Source: an uncultured Cellvibrio sp.
Lineage (GTDB): Bacteria > Pseudomonadota > Gammaproteobacteria > Pseudomonadales > Cellvibrionaceae
Assembly (NCBI GenBank): GCA_946480695.1
Contig: CAMLKG010000045.1
Span: forward strand, 1-27,876
DNA: 27,876 bases
Reading direction: 5' to 3'
A program made the position numbers and the translations under genes. Below the pieces are notes generated by a model. The model had not been told where the DNA came from and made no database searches. It was given only the letters and a program-made list of their open reading frames with translations. Positions 8,256 to 16,386 of this stretch are shown here, in pieces (positions within the stretch are counted from its first letter, which is position 1; each line of letters opens with the position of its first letter).

Positions 8256-9533
8256 TTAACCGCCGTGTTTAGGGCCTTTGGCACGCTCCGCCGCGCAAAA
8301 TAAGGATTCAACCGAGCGCTCCAGCCGCTCCCGGGTAAATTGATCCACGGCCCCGAGTTCCGCCAGGGCTTCCGCGCCCCAGGGCAAATCCATGAGCGAT
8401 TCCGGCTCTGCGGGTAACTGGTGCGGTATTTCAAGCATATTGGCCAAATCGAGCAGGCGCAGGTTCTTCAAATCATGGCAGAGCACATAGTCGCCCTGGT
8501 AGTTGGTGGTCAGCACATGGTGCTTCACCAGGGCCTCGCTCAGCCGCAACCATTGCTGGGTCGATAAACCTTCGCGCGATAAGGCGCGCTCCGGTACCGC
8601 AGCGCCCCGCCGGGAGGCCTGATAACAACGCCATAGAACCAGCAGGCAGGCGAGCAAGTCCGGGTAATTGCGCACCCGTAAACCGATCTGATGGGCATTA
8701 ATCGTATGGACAAACACCGCACCGCCAAGTATCACCGTCCATATCAGGTTTACCCACAACAGGAACAGCGGTACAGCGGCAAAAGCGCCATAGACCAGGG
8801 TGAATGAGGAATGGCTGACAATCCACCCGAACGCTGCCTTTAATCCCTGGAAGCACAGGGTGGTAAAGAATCCGCCGACCATGGCGTGGGACACCGGCAC
8901 CTTGCAGTTGGGCACGACTACAAATAGCAAGGTAAACGCCGCCCAGGTCAGGAACCAGGGCGCAAACCGCAATACCGTTTCAACTACCCCGAGGCTATCG
9001 TAAGGCCCCACCAATAAGCGGAAAGAGGCCAGGTAAGTACTCATCGCCAAGGCGGCACCTAACAATAGCGGCCCCAAACTCAACACCGCCCAATACAATA
9101 AAAAATTGGCCACCCCCCGCCGACCGCGCGCGACCCCCCAAATAGCATTAAAGTTTTGCTCGATGTTTTTCAGCATCAAATACGCGGAGATGAGGAGAAA
9201 CACCAGGCCGAACGCCGTTAGCTGGCGCGCCTGGGCGGAAAAGTCCTGGAGGTATTTCCCCAGGTCCTGTTCGCTATTGGGCAGGAAATGGTCAAACAAC
9301 AGGTTTTGCAACTGATCGCCCAGGTTTTGGAAGGCGGGGATGATGGAAAACATCGAATAGGTAACAGTCATCATCGGCACTGTGGCGAAGAGCGTGACAT
9401 AGGTCAGTGACGCGGCGCTCTTTTGGCATTCCCTGGCTTGGTATTGGCGAACCATTAAACAAAAAAACCCCAGCAACCAGTGATAGTGCTTTTGTATGTT
9501 GGCCCAATGCGCATTCAACCACGGCATATCCAT
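8256..9533 (-). CDS. YihY/BrkB family inner membrane protein (formerly called RNase BN)
   Basis: The 425-residue product has an N-terminal part (about 1-290) with six predicted hydrophobic helices typical of YihY/BrkB. Family marks include [19 protein letters not shown] in the first helix and [24 protein letters not shown] near the last. The soluble C-terminal part (about 300-425) looks like a winged-helix segment ([20 protein letters not shown]). The old ribonuclease BN name for this family is wrong as far as is known; function is unsettled. An AAGGA SD fits either ATG 9533 or, with better spacing, ATG 9527 (two residues shorter). It is divergent from the ArsC/wrbA operon. I recall the same YihY-ArsC-WrbA neighbourhood in Pseudomonas aeruginosa. 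Confidence 0.9.
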   Translation of the reverse strand: MDMPWLNAHWANIQKHYHWLLGFFCLMVRQYQARECQKSAASLTYVTLFATVPMMTVTYSMFSIIPAFQNLGDQLQNLLFDHFLPNSEQDLGKYLQDFSAQARQLTAFGLVFLLISAYLMLKNIEQNFNAIWGVARGRRGVANFLLYWAVLSLGPLLLGAALAMSTYLASFRLLVGPYDSLGVVETVLRFAPWFLTWAAFTLLFVVVPNCKVPVSHAMVGGFFTTLCFQGLKAAFGWIVSHSSFTLVYGAFAAVPLFLLWVNLIWTVILGGAVFVHTINAHQIGLRVRNYPDLLACLLVLWRCYQASRRGAAVPERALSREGLSTQQWLRLSEALVKHHVLTTNYQGDYVLCHDLKNLRLLDLANMLEIPHQLPAEPESLMDLPWGAEALAELGAVDQFTRERLERSVESLFCAAERAKGPKHGG

Positions 9534-9565
9534 AAATCCTTAAACCTAAACCGGAACCCAGCCGC

Positions 9566-9571
9566 TATAAT
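9566..9571 (+). promoter_or_regulatory. Candidate -10 box for the arsC/wrbA operon
   Basis: A perfect TATAAT sits 30 bp upstream of ATG 9601 in the divergent gap. I found no good -35 hexamer at standard spacing, so this is only a candidate. Confidence 0.4.
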
Positions 9572-9600
9572 CGACGTCGGTCCCACAACGGAAATTGAAA

Positions 9601-10552
<952 letters not shown>

Positions 10553-10567
10553 ACACAAGGTTAATTC

Positions 10568-11047
10568 ATGACTCAAACTGATAACCCCCGGAACAATGAA
10601 ACTGGCAAGGCTAAAAAAGAAATTCTCATTACCGACGCCGATGCCCTCATCCTGGAAAAAAAATTGCGCGCGGGCCGCTGGTTAACCTTGGGTTGTTACG
10701 CCAGTTTGTTATTGTTATTTACCTTGCTGAATATTATGCGTGACGCGGGCAACATGAAATTGTGGATGATGCAATGTATCCCGCTTCTGGTTTTCATTCC
10801 CGCATTACGCAACGAAACGCACCGCAGCTACAGTTGGCTATGTTTTGTTGCACTGATGTATTTTGTCGCCATAGTTCCGTTGTTAATGGGGCGCTGGTGG
10901 TGGAGTGATTGGTTAATCACAATATTGGTGACAGTATTGTTTATCGCTTCCATGATGACCAGCCGCTGGTTGCAATACTGGAATTATTATTTGTACACAA
11001 AAACCCAATCTACCCAAGCGCCCGCTGTCGAAAGCAGTAACACTTGA
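10568..11047 (+). CDS. DUF2069 family inner membrane protein
   Basis: The 159-residue product has a charged N-terminal segment of about 35 residues, then four closely packed hydrophobic helices between about 38 and 142. The Arg-Trp (GRWLTLGCYASLL) start and the LRNETHRSYSWLCFVALMYF block are those of DUF2069 proteins found after wrbA in many gammaproteobacteria. No catalytic motif is seen and the function is unknown. An AAGG SD lies 7 bp before ATG 10568, 15 bp after wrbA stops; sppA starts 15 bp after this gene ends. The N-terminal extension rich in Lys, Asp and Glu is longer than I expect for the family. Confidence 0.85.
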   Translation: MTQTDNPRNNETGKAKKEILITDADALILEKKLRAGRWLTLGCYASLLLLFTLLNIMRDAGNMKLWMMQCIPLLVFIPALRNETHRSYSWLCFVALMYFVAIVPLLMGRWWWSDWLITILVTVLFIASMMTSRWLQYWNYYLYTKTQSTQAPAVESSNT

Positions 11048-11062
11048 TCCAAGGAATTTATC

Positions 11063-12994
11063 GTGTCAGTCAATTACTACGAACCACCTGAATCACCGCA
11101 ACCCGCGCCTGCACCTCGCAACGGACCTGCGCATCGCAAACCCATACGCAAGGAACCCATTGGTTTCTGGCGTTTTATGGGCTACCTCGGTGGAGCACTT
11201 ACCTGGATCAGGAACACCCTGGCAAACCTGGTATTTATTTTAATTATCCTGATTATTATCGCTATGCTCGGCGCCAGTGTGCCCCGGCCATTGCCGGACA
11301 ACTTTGCGTTGCGTATTTCGCCCACCGGCGTATTAGTTGACCAGCGCAGTTACATCGACCCCGCCAGCGCATTGCTCGCCGATGAAAACCCCGAAGAAAA
11401 TGAAACCGTGGTTAGTGAACTGGTGGAAGCCATCAACAAGGCTGCGAGCGATAAACGTGTATCCCTTATCGTGCTGGAACCGGGCAAGTTAGTTGGCGGT
11501 GGCCTAAGCAAAATGACCGAAATTGGCCAGGCTTTGGAAAACTTTAAACACAGCGGCAAAAAAGTTATCGCCGTAAGCGACAATTATTCACAGGAGCAAT
11601 ACTACCTCGCCAGTTATGCCGATGAAATTTATCTGCACAATATGGGCGTCGTGGAAATTACCGGTTACAGCCGTTACATGAATTACTACAAAACCGCATT
11701 GGATAAACTCGGGGTTACCATCCACGCATTCCGTTCCGGCAAATATAAGGATTACCTGGAACCCTTTTTGCGCGACGACATGTCCGAGGAATCGCGTGAA
11801 CACAATTCACAATGGATCAATGAACTCTGGGCAACTTACACCGGCAATATTGAACAGCGCCGCCGTTTACCCCCCGGCAGCATTAACGATTATGTCAACA
11901 ATATGGATGCGCACATGGCCCTCACCGAAGGTGACACCGCCAAACTCGCCATGGAAAAAGCGCTGGTTGATAAAATCCAGTCACGCCAGGATACCGAACA
12001 AATGTTGATTGGCCTCGCGGGGAAAAGTGATGAAGGTAATTGGTTTAATGGCGTAGGGGTTAAATCCTACCTCGCGGATGCGCGTAAACTGCCTGATACG
12101 GAAAAAAATAAAGTTGCGGTTATCGCCGCGGTGGGTTCCATTGTGGATGGACATCAACCCGACGGCACCATCGGCAGCGAAACCATGCTCCAGGTGTTGC
12201 GCCAGGTCGAGGAAGATAAAGACGTAAAAGCCCTTGTTATCCGTATTGATTCCGGTGGCGGCAGTGCGTTTGCCTCGGAAATTATTCGTGCGGAAATTGT
12301 TAAATTGCGCGAGAAAAAAATTCCCGTTTATATTTCCATGGGCAGCGTCGCCGCTTCCGGTGGTTACTGGATCGCCACCGCGGGCGATAAAATCTGGGCG
12401 CAACCCACCACTATTACCGGCTCCATCGGTGTATTCGGCGCATTCCCCACCCTGGAAAACGCATTGAAAAAAATCGGCATCAGCACCGACGGTGTCGGCA
12501 CCACGGAGTTAGCGGGAACCATGCGGCTGGATCGCCCGCTTACCGAAAAGGCCGGCAAGGTAGTGCAACAGGGCGTTGACAGCATTTACCAACGTTTTAT
12601 CACCCTGGTTGCAGAAGCACGCAACCAGGATAAAGCGGCAATCCATGAAATTGCGCAGGGCCACGTATGGACCGGCACCAAAGCCAGGGAAATCGGTTTG
12701 GTAGATGAGTTGGGCACATTAAAAGATGCAATTGCGGCCATCGCAAAAAACGCCGGCCTGGATAAATACAAAGTGGAATTCGTACAGCGCCCGCTCTCCC
12801 CCAAGGAAGAATTCATGCGTTCATTAACAGGTGGCCAATCCGGGATTCTCACACCTAACACGCTGCTGGAAAAATTTGCCTCACTCCGTTTATTGAATGA
12901 CCTGGCACCAGCCCTAAAACCATTGCAGGAAATCCAAAGCCTGAATGACCCACGCGGTATTTATGTGAAATGTTTTGATTGCGTAGCACCCTGA
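11063..12994 (+). CDS. sppA: Signal peptide peptidase SppA, 67-kDa type
   Basis: SppA cleaves leftover signal peptides in the inner membrane with a Ser/Lys dyad. The 643-residue protein has a Pro-rich cytoplasmic N-terminus, one transmembrane helix at about 52-72, and two tandem ClpP/crotonase-like halves. The expected general base is K229 in GKYKDYLEPF (E. coli K209 lies in YKSAVEPF) and the nucleophile is S432 in SVAASGGYW, followed by TTITGSIGVFG. SGGGSAFASEIIRAE precedes it. The start is GTG 11063 with AAGGA at 11051-11055. It is the last gene of the ArsC-wrbA operon; the AT-rich toxin-like cassette begins 55 bp after its stop. Confidence 0.95.
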   Translation: MSVNYYEPPESPQPAPAPRNGPAHRKPIRKEPIGFWRFMGYLGGALTWIRNTLANLVFILIILIIIAMLGASVPRPLPDNFALRISPTGVLVDQRSYIDPASALLADENPEENETVVSELVEAINKAASDKRVSLIVLEPGKLVGGGLSKMTEIGQALENFKHSGKKVIAVSDNYSQEQYYLASYADEIYLHNMGVVEITGYSRYMNYYKTALDKLGVTIHAFRSGKYKDYLEPFLRDDMSEESREHNSQWINELWATYTGNIEQRRRLPPGSINDYVNNMDAHMALTEGDTAKLAMEKALVDKIQSRQDTEQMLIGLAGKSDEGNWFNGVGVKSYLADARKLPDTEKNKVAVIAAVGSIVDGHQPDGTIGSETMLQVLRQVEEDKDVKALVIRIDSGGGSAFASEIIRAEIVKLREKKIPVYISMGSVAASGGYWIATAGDKIWAQPTTITGSIGVFGAFPTLENALKKIGISTDGVGTTELAGTMRLDRPLTEKAGKVVQQGVDSIYQRFITLVAEARNQDKAAIHEIAQGHVWTGTKAREIGLVDELGTLKDAIAAIAKNAGLDKYKVEFVQRPLSPKEEFMRSLTGGQSGILTPNTLLEKFASLRLLNDLAPALKPLQEIQSLNDPRGIYVKCFDCVAP

Positions 12995-13025
12995 TATTGC
13001 AAAAAATCAACTAAATGCTGACCAG

Positions 13026-13042
13026 TGGAGTATGTAAGGTAA
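13026..13042 (+). repeat. Left copy of an imperfect 17-bp direct repeat flanking the AT-rich cassette
   Basis: TGGAGTATGTAAGGTAA here and TGGAGTATACAAAGTAA at 13859-13875 agree at 14 of 17 positions in the same orientation, just outside the two-gene AT-rich cassette. They could be footprints of insertion or chance; the left copy also overlaps the SD region of the first gene. Confidence 0.35.
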
Positions 13043-13049
13043 GGAAATA

Positions 13050-13526
13050 ATGATTACACAATTTAAAACTTTGGAGGACATCAGTGAGCTAATTAAAGAA
13101 TACGAAACTATATTAATGCGTCCCACACTAAAACTGAGCCATCCCACTTTATATAGAAAGCGTGATGCCGGTAAAAAGGAACATATTATAAAAGGGGTTC
13201 GTATCAAAGATTGGTTTTTATCTGAGGATCATAAATGGGTTAAGCCTCACGATCAAATGGGCCTTTCATTTTCAGCGTCGCTTGAAAACTTAAGCCTCGT
13301 TTATGCCATGAAAAGACGCTTTAATCCCAAAAAGACAATAAACGTATATTGGATTCTCGAAAAAGCAGACATTCCTCCTGGCTTGAAATTTGTTCCGGAT
13401 CAGACAAACCCGGAACATTATTTCCTCACGGTAACAGAACCTATGCTGCTCACTTCTCTTATTTCAAAATTGAAGCTTTTAGCACATAGGATGACCATAA
13501 TAAAAAGTGGAAGCAAACTCATATGA
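13050..13526 (+). CDS. Tse2-like toxin candidate (ADP-ribosyltransferase fold)
   Basis: The 158-residue, Lys-rich protein has no signal peptide or membrane helix. Its C-terminal half resembles Pseudomonas aeruginosa Tse2, itself about 158 residues: ADIPPGLKFVPDQ...EHYFLTVTEPM compares with TDIPPDLKVKQD...THYTIMPAKPM in Tse2 as I remember it, and an upstream TLYRKRD matches TLYRAVF. The VKPHDQMGLSFSAS segment lies where Tse2 has YAPDTGGTSVF. Tse2 is a cytotoxic type VI effector related in fold to ADP-ribosyltransferases and is neutralised by Tsi2. The stop codon overlaps the start of the next gene as ATGA, an arrangement common for toxin/antidote pairs. There is no VgrG, PAAR or T6SS gene in the window. 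The alignment is by eye and from memory, so the toxin role is an inference. AAGG at 13041-13044 is the likely SD. Confidence 0.6.
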   Translation: MITQFKTLEDISELIKEYETILMRPTLKLSHPTLYRKRDAGKKEHIIKGVRIKDWFLSEDHKWVKPHDQMGLSFSASLENLSLVYAMKRRFNPKKTINVYWILEKADIPPGLKFVPDQTNPEHYFLTVTEPMLLTSLISKLKLLAHRMTIIKSGSKLI

Positions 13527-13828
13527 TCTCTTATAGATTTCCAGAGGAAAAAGAATTCATTCTGTTTTTCTCCAAAAAATTTGGCGACCAATCAATACCC
13601 GAATTATTGGAAAGATCCGGACCTATTAGTCTGGATGAAGCCAAGAGAATTAGCGTATTTTTTTGGAAAATGATTGATGAAGCAGTTGACCTTCAAACCA
13701 CAGGCGAATGCCCATGGCCTGAAGGTTATGAGTTTTGGTCCGAGAAAGTACTTCAATCAGTTGCGGCATTCCTGAAAAAATCGGGCCATGAAAATATTTT
13801 GAGCGAAGTGTCAAATAACAAAAATTGA
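13523..13828 (+). CDS. Small acidic protein, candidate immunity/antitoxin partner
   Basis: The 101-residue protein is acidic (about 17 Asp/Glu against 12 Lys/Arg), in contrast to the basic product of the gene it overlaps by 4 bp. It looks mostly helical and has a Trp/Pro-containing segment (GECPWPEGYEFW) in the second half. I recognise no family; it shares no clear identity with Tsi2, which is shorter and also helical. Its role as the neutralising partner is inferred only from overlap, size and charge. Translation is probably coupled to the toxin-like gene. It is as AT-rich as its partner, unlike the flanking sppA and dehydrogenase genes. Confidence 0.7.
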   Translation: MISYRFPEEKEFILFFSKKFGDQSIPELLERSGPISLDEAKRISVFFWKMIDEAVDLQTTGECPWPEGYEFWSEKVLQSVAAFLKKSGHENILSEVSNNKN

Positions 13829-13837
13829 TAATTAATA

Positions 13838-13853
13838 CAACTTTAAAAAGTTG
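13838..13853. repeat. Short inverted repeat after the cassette
   Basis: CAACTTT and AAAGTTG face each other around two bases. No T-run follows on the + strand, so it is a weak terminator at best. Confidence 0.3.
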
Positions 13854-13858
13854 CCAAA

Positions 13859-13875
13859 TGGAGTATACAAAGTAA
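13859..13875 (+). repeat. Right copy of the imperfect 17-bp direct repeat
   Basis: This is the partner of 13026-13042 (14 of 17 identical), 31 bp after the stop of the second cassette gene. Confidence 0.35.
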
Positions 13876-13882
13876 TCCTGTA

Positions 13883-16243
13883 TCACTCACACCCCGCCAA
13901 GCTTGCAATCCAATCACTTATCACTTGTACCGCCGCTTCATCTACCAAATGCGACGCCAGGGGTGGCATTTGGTTACCGTCGCGCACTTTCATCCTCGCC
14001 AATAATACTGAACGCTCCGGTTCACCCGGCGCAATCAGGCGCGCGTTGGCAATTCCCAAATCGCCCGCCAGCGGTAATGAATCACATGCGTGGGTTGCCG
14101 CCAGGCTTGTTGCATAGCGCAAATCCAGGTTTGTGGGTGTCGGCCCTTGCGGGCTGTGGCAACCCGCGCAATTGCTATGCAAGTATGAGCGTGCCCGTTG
14201 GCTTGGTGTTGCTGTTGCATCCGTCAGCGAAAATAATTTTTCTGTTTTTTGTGCAGTGGATAAGGGCGATGTGAATAACCGGATGTGGGTTAAGGTATCG
14301 AGCTGATTTGCAGTGATATTAGTTGCGGGATAATGTATCGCCGCATTCAATTGCTTCGCTTCCAGGCCCAATGAGAAATTCGCCACTTCCGTATGGCAAA
14401 TCAAGCACTGCGCTGGACTGGGGTATTGCCATTGAATGCCATCGATTGTTTTTTCTTTTGCATCCGTTAATAAGGTTGCGTCGGCCTGGTCATCCTGCCA
14501 TTCATAACTGAATCCCTGCCATCCCAGTTCACTATGTGAAAATAAACGGGTTTCAACCAATTTATCGCCCAGCTTGAAATGCTTCATCAACACGCTACCA
14601 ACGGGAAATAAAAAATCACCGTCGGCGGTAAGATTGATTTGCGTATTATCAGGTAAGGAGAGGAAGCGATCTTTTCCAGCCGAATCCGACCAAAGCTGGC
14701 TTTCAACCTGATAGGGAATCATCGCCGCTGCGGGCATTGCAGGGTTGGTGGCATCAACACAACCCGTTGCGGAAAGACGCTGTGCCATGGAGCCAGGAAC
14801 CAATTCGCCACCGGTCGCCTGGAGCTTCACAATTTGCGAGCCCGCACCCGATTGGCCTATTGCGTAAAGCTCGCCCTCGTTGTCTTGTGCGAAAGACACT
14901 ATATCCACCGGCACATTGCCGTGGGTACCGACAGTAACGCCGTTATCACCGCGCGTAATGGATTGCATGGTATTGAGGCAATAATCAGTAAAAAAATATT
15001 TGCCATAGGCGGCAGGATATTGTGTGCCGCGATAAACAAAGCCGCCGATCACAGAGCACACTCCGGTGTTATGGCTGATTGATAACACCGGTAAAATTTT
15101 ATTTGCTGTCGAGCAAGTGGGCCTGCCGCTATAACAGCTTTCACCTTCCATATCGCCCCAACCGTAGTTGCCGTTGCGGGTGATTAAATTAATTTCTTCC
15201 CAGGCACGCTGCCCTACATCACCTGCCCATAATTCTCCCGTTTCCTTGTCAAAACTAAAACGCCAGGGATTGCGCAAACCATAAGCCCAAATTTCCGGTG
15301 AACCGCCACCGTTGGCGAATGGATTATCAGCCGGGATGCCATAATTTTTTCCATTCGCCACAGTATCCACATCAATGCGCAAAATTTTTCCCAATAAATT
15401 ATTGGTGTTTTGGCCATTCTGTTGCGGGTCGCCGCCACTGCCGCCATCGCCGGAGCTGATATATAGATAACCGTCGTTACCAAACGCCAATTGACCACCA
15501 TTGTGGTTGGAATAGGGTTGATCGAACCGTAACAAAATTAATTCGCTATTTTTACTAATAGTGCCATCCGCCGCGAATTGATAACGCGCAATGCGCGATT
15601 CCAGGTTATTGGCCGGGCTTTGCCCCGTGTAATAGAAATATACATAGCGATTGGTCGCAAATTGCGGATGGAATGCAATTCCCAACAAACCTGTTTCACC
15701 GCCATCAAAATCCACGCGGTCTTCGATATCCAATACCGTTGTTAACGCATTTGCGGTGGATTGGTTTGGAAAGCGCACAACGAGCCCGGATTGACGCAAC
15801 GCATACCAGGCACTGTTGTCATCCGGGGCCTGGATTAAATTTGTCGCCTGCGCAATATTGGGCAGGGAAGGAAAAACCGCGCTCCAGCTTATGGTGGTTG
15901 TTCCTGATGTTATTGGTGTTGGCGCCAGGCACGTTTTATTGGAAGGCCGTGCTGCAATACCAACCACCGCACCTGTGCTGGATGATTGGGGAATGACAGA
16001 ACTTGAAGAAACTGAATGTAATGATGCGATACTTGATAATGGCAGGTCTTGCGAGGACCCGATGGATGAAGTTGCTGACAGTGGAAAGCTTGAATTTGAA
16101 GACGAAAGAATAGGACTTATTGAAGAACCTGCTATCGAAGACGTCGGTTTATTAACTCCCCCATCACCACTTCCACCACCGCCACAAGCCGCCAAAGTAA
16201 AACAAACTGTAATAACGATAATTTTTTTTACGCAGGTTTGCAT
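13883..16243 (-). CDS. Lipoprotein PQQ-type sugar dehydrogenase fused to a diheme cytochrome region
   Basis: I chose ATG 16243 because GAGG lies about 8 bp before it; the longer GTG at 16252 would sit directly on that SD. The 786-residue product starts with a lipoprotein signal (FTLAAC, Cys20), then a Gly/Ser-rich tether. Residues about 125-475 form a glucose/sorbosone dehydrogenase six-bladed propeller: GETGLLGIAFHPQFATNRYVYFYYT, NHNGGQLAFGNDGYLYISSGDGG, YGLRNPWRFSFD and ITRNGNYGWGDMEG. The C-terminal part carries CLICH at 613-617 and CAGCH at 692-696, with a late MPPLASHLVDEAAVQVISDWI cytochrome ending. It should oxidise a sugar or other alcohol in the periplasm or at the outer membrane and pass electrons through its own hemes. 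The exact substrate is unknown. It lies downstream of the GH9 gene on the same strand but beyond a strong terminator, with its own candidate promoter. Confidence 0.88.
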   Translation of the reverse strand: MQTCVKKIIVITVCFTLAACGGGGSGDGGVNKPTSSIAGSSISPILSSSNSSFPLSATSSIGSSQDLPLSSIASLHSVSSSSVIPQSSSTGAVVGIAARPSNKTCLAPTPITSGTTTISWSAVFPSLPNIAQATNLIQAPDDNSAWYALRQSGLVVRFPNQSTANALTTVLDIEDRVDFDGGETGLLGIAFHPQFATNRYVYFYYTGQSPANNLESRIARYQFAADGTISKNSELILLRFDQPYSNHNGGQLAFGNDGYLYISSGDGGSGGDPQQNGQNTNNLLGKILRIDVDTVANGKNYGIPADNPFANGGGSPEIWAYGLRNPWRFSFDKETGELWAGDVGQRAWEEINLITRNGNYGWGDMEGESCYSGRPTCSTANKILPVLSISHNTGVCSVIGGFVYRGTQYPAAYGKYFFTDYCLNTMQSITRGDNGVTVGTHGNVPVDIVSFAQDNEGELYAIGQSGAGSQIVKLQATGGELVPGSMAQRLSATGCVDATNPAMPAAAMIPYQVESQLWSDSAGKDRFLSLPDNTQINLTADGDFLFPVGSVLMKHFKLGDKLVETRLFSHSELGWQGFSYEWQDDQADATLLTDAKEKTIDGIQWQYPSPAQCLICHTEVANFSLGLEAKQLNAAIHYPATNITANQLDTLTHIRLFTSPLSTAQKTEKLFSLTDATATPSQRARSYLHSNCAGCHSPQGPTPTNLDLRYATSLAATHACDSLPLAGDLGIANARLIAPGEPERSVLLARMKVRDGNQMPPLASHLVDEAAVQVISDWIASLAGCE

Positions 16244-16283
16244 GGCACGCACCTCAGCGTTAAATACAGGTTAGGTAAGAATT

Positions 16284-16311
16284 ATTAGATTACGTTGCGC
16301 AAATTGGACAA
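16284..16311 (-). promoter_or_regulatory. Candidate sigma-70 promoter of the sugar dehydrogenase gene
   Basis: On the minus strand TTGTCC (16306-16311) is followed after 16 bp by TCTAAT (16284-16289), about 40 bp before ATG 16243. The match is fair and there is no test of it here. Confidence 0.4.
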
Positions 16312-16340
16312 CCAAAACCAGCCTGTAGCTCACAGAAACA

Positions 16341-16368
16341 AAAACGCCAGCCCCGGGGCTGGCGTTTT
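16341..16368. terminator. Perfect 28-bp palindrome, intrinsic terminator of the GH9 gene
   Basis: The two 14-nt arms are exact reverse complements, with a GC-rich core (GCCAGCCCC/GGGGCTGGC) and flanking A and T runs. On the minus strand it lies 18 bp after the GH9 stop and ends in TTTTTGTTT, so it should terminate GH9 transcription before the sugar dehydrogenase gene. The T-run on the + strand is only four bases. Confidence 0.85.
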
Positions 16369-16386
16369 CGACGGATGACTTCGTGT

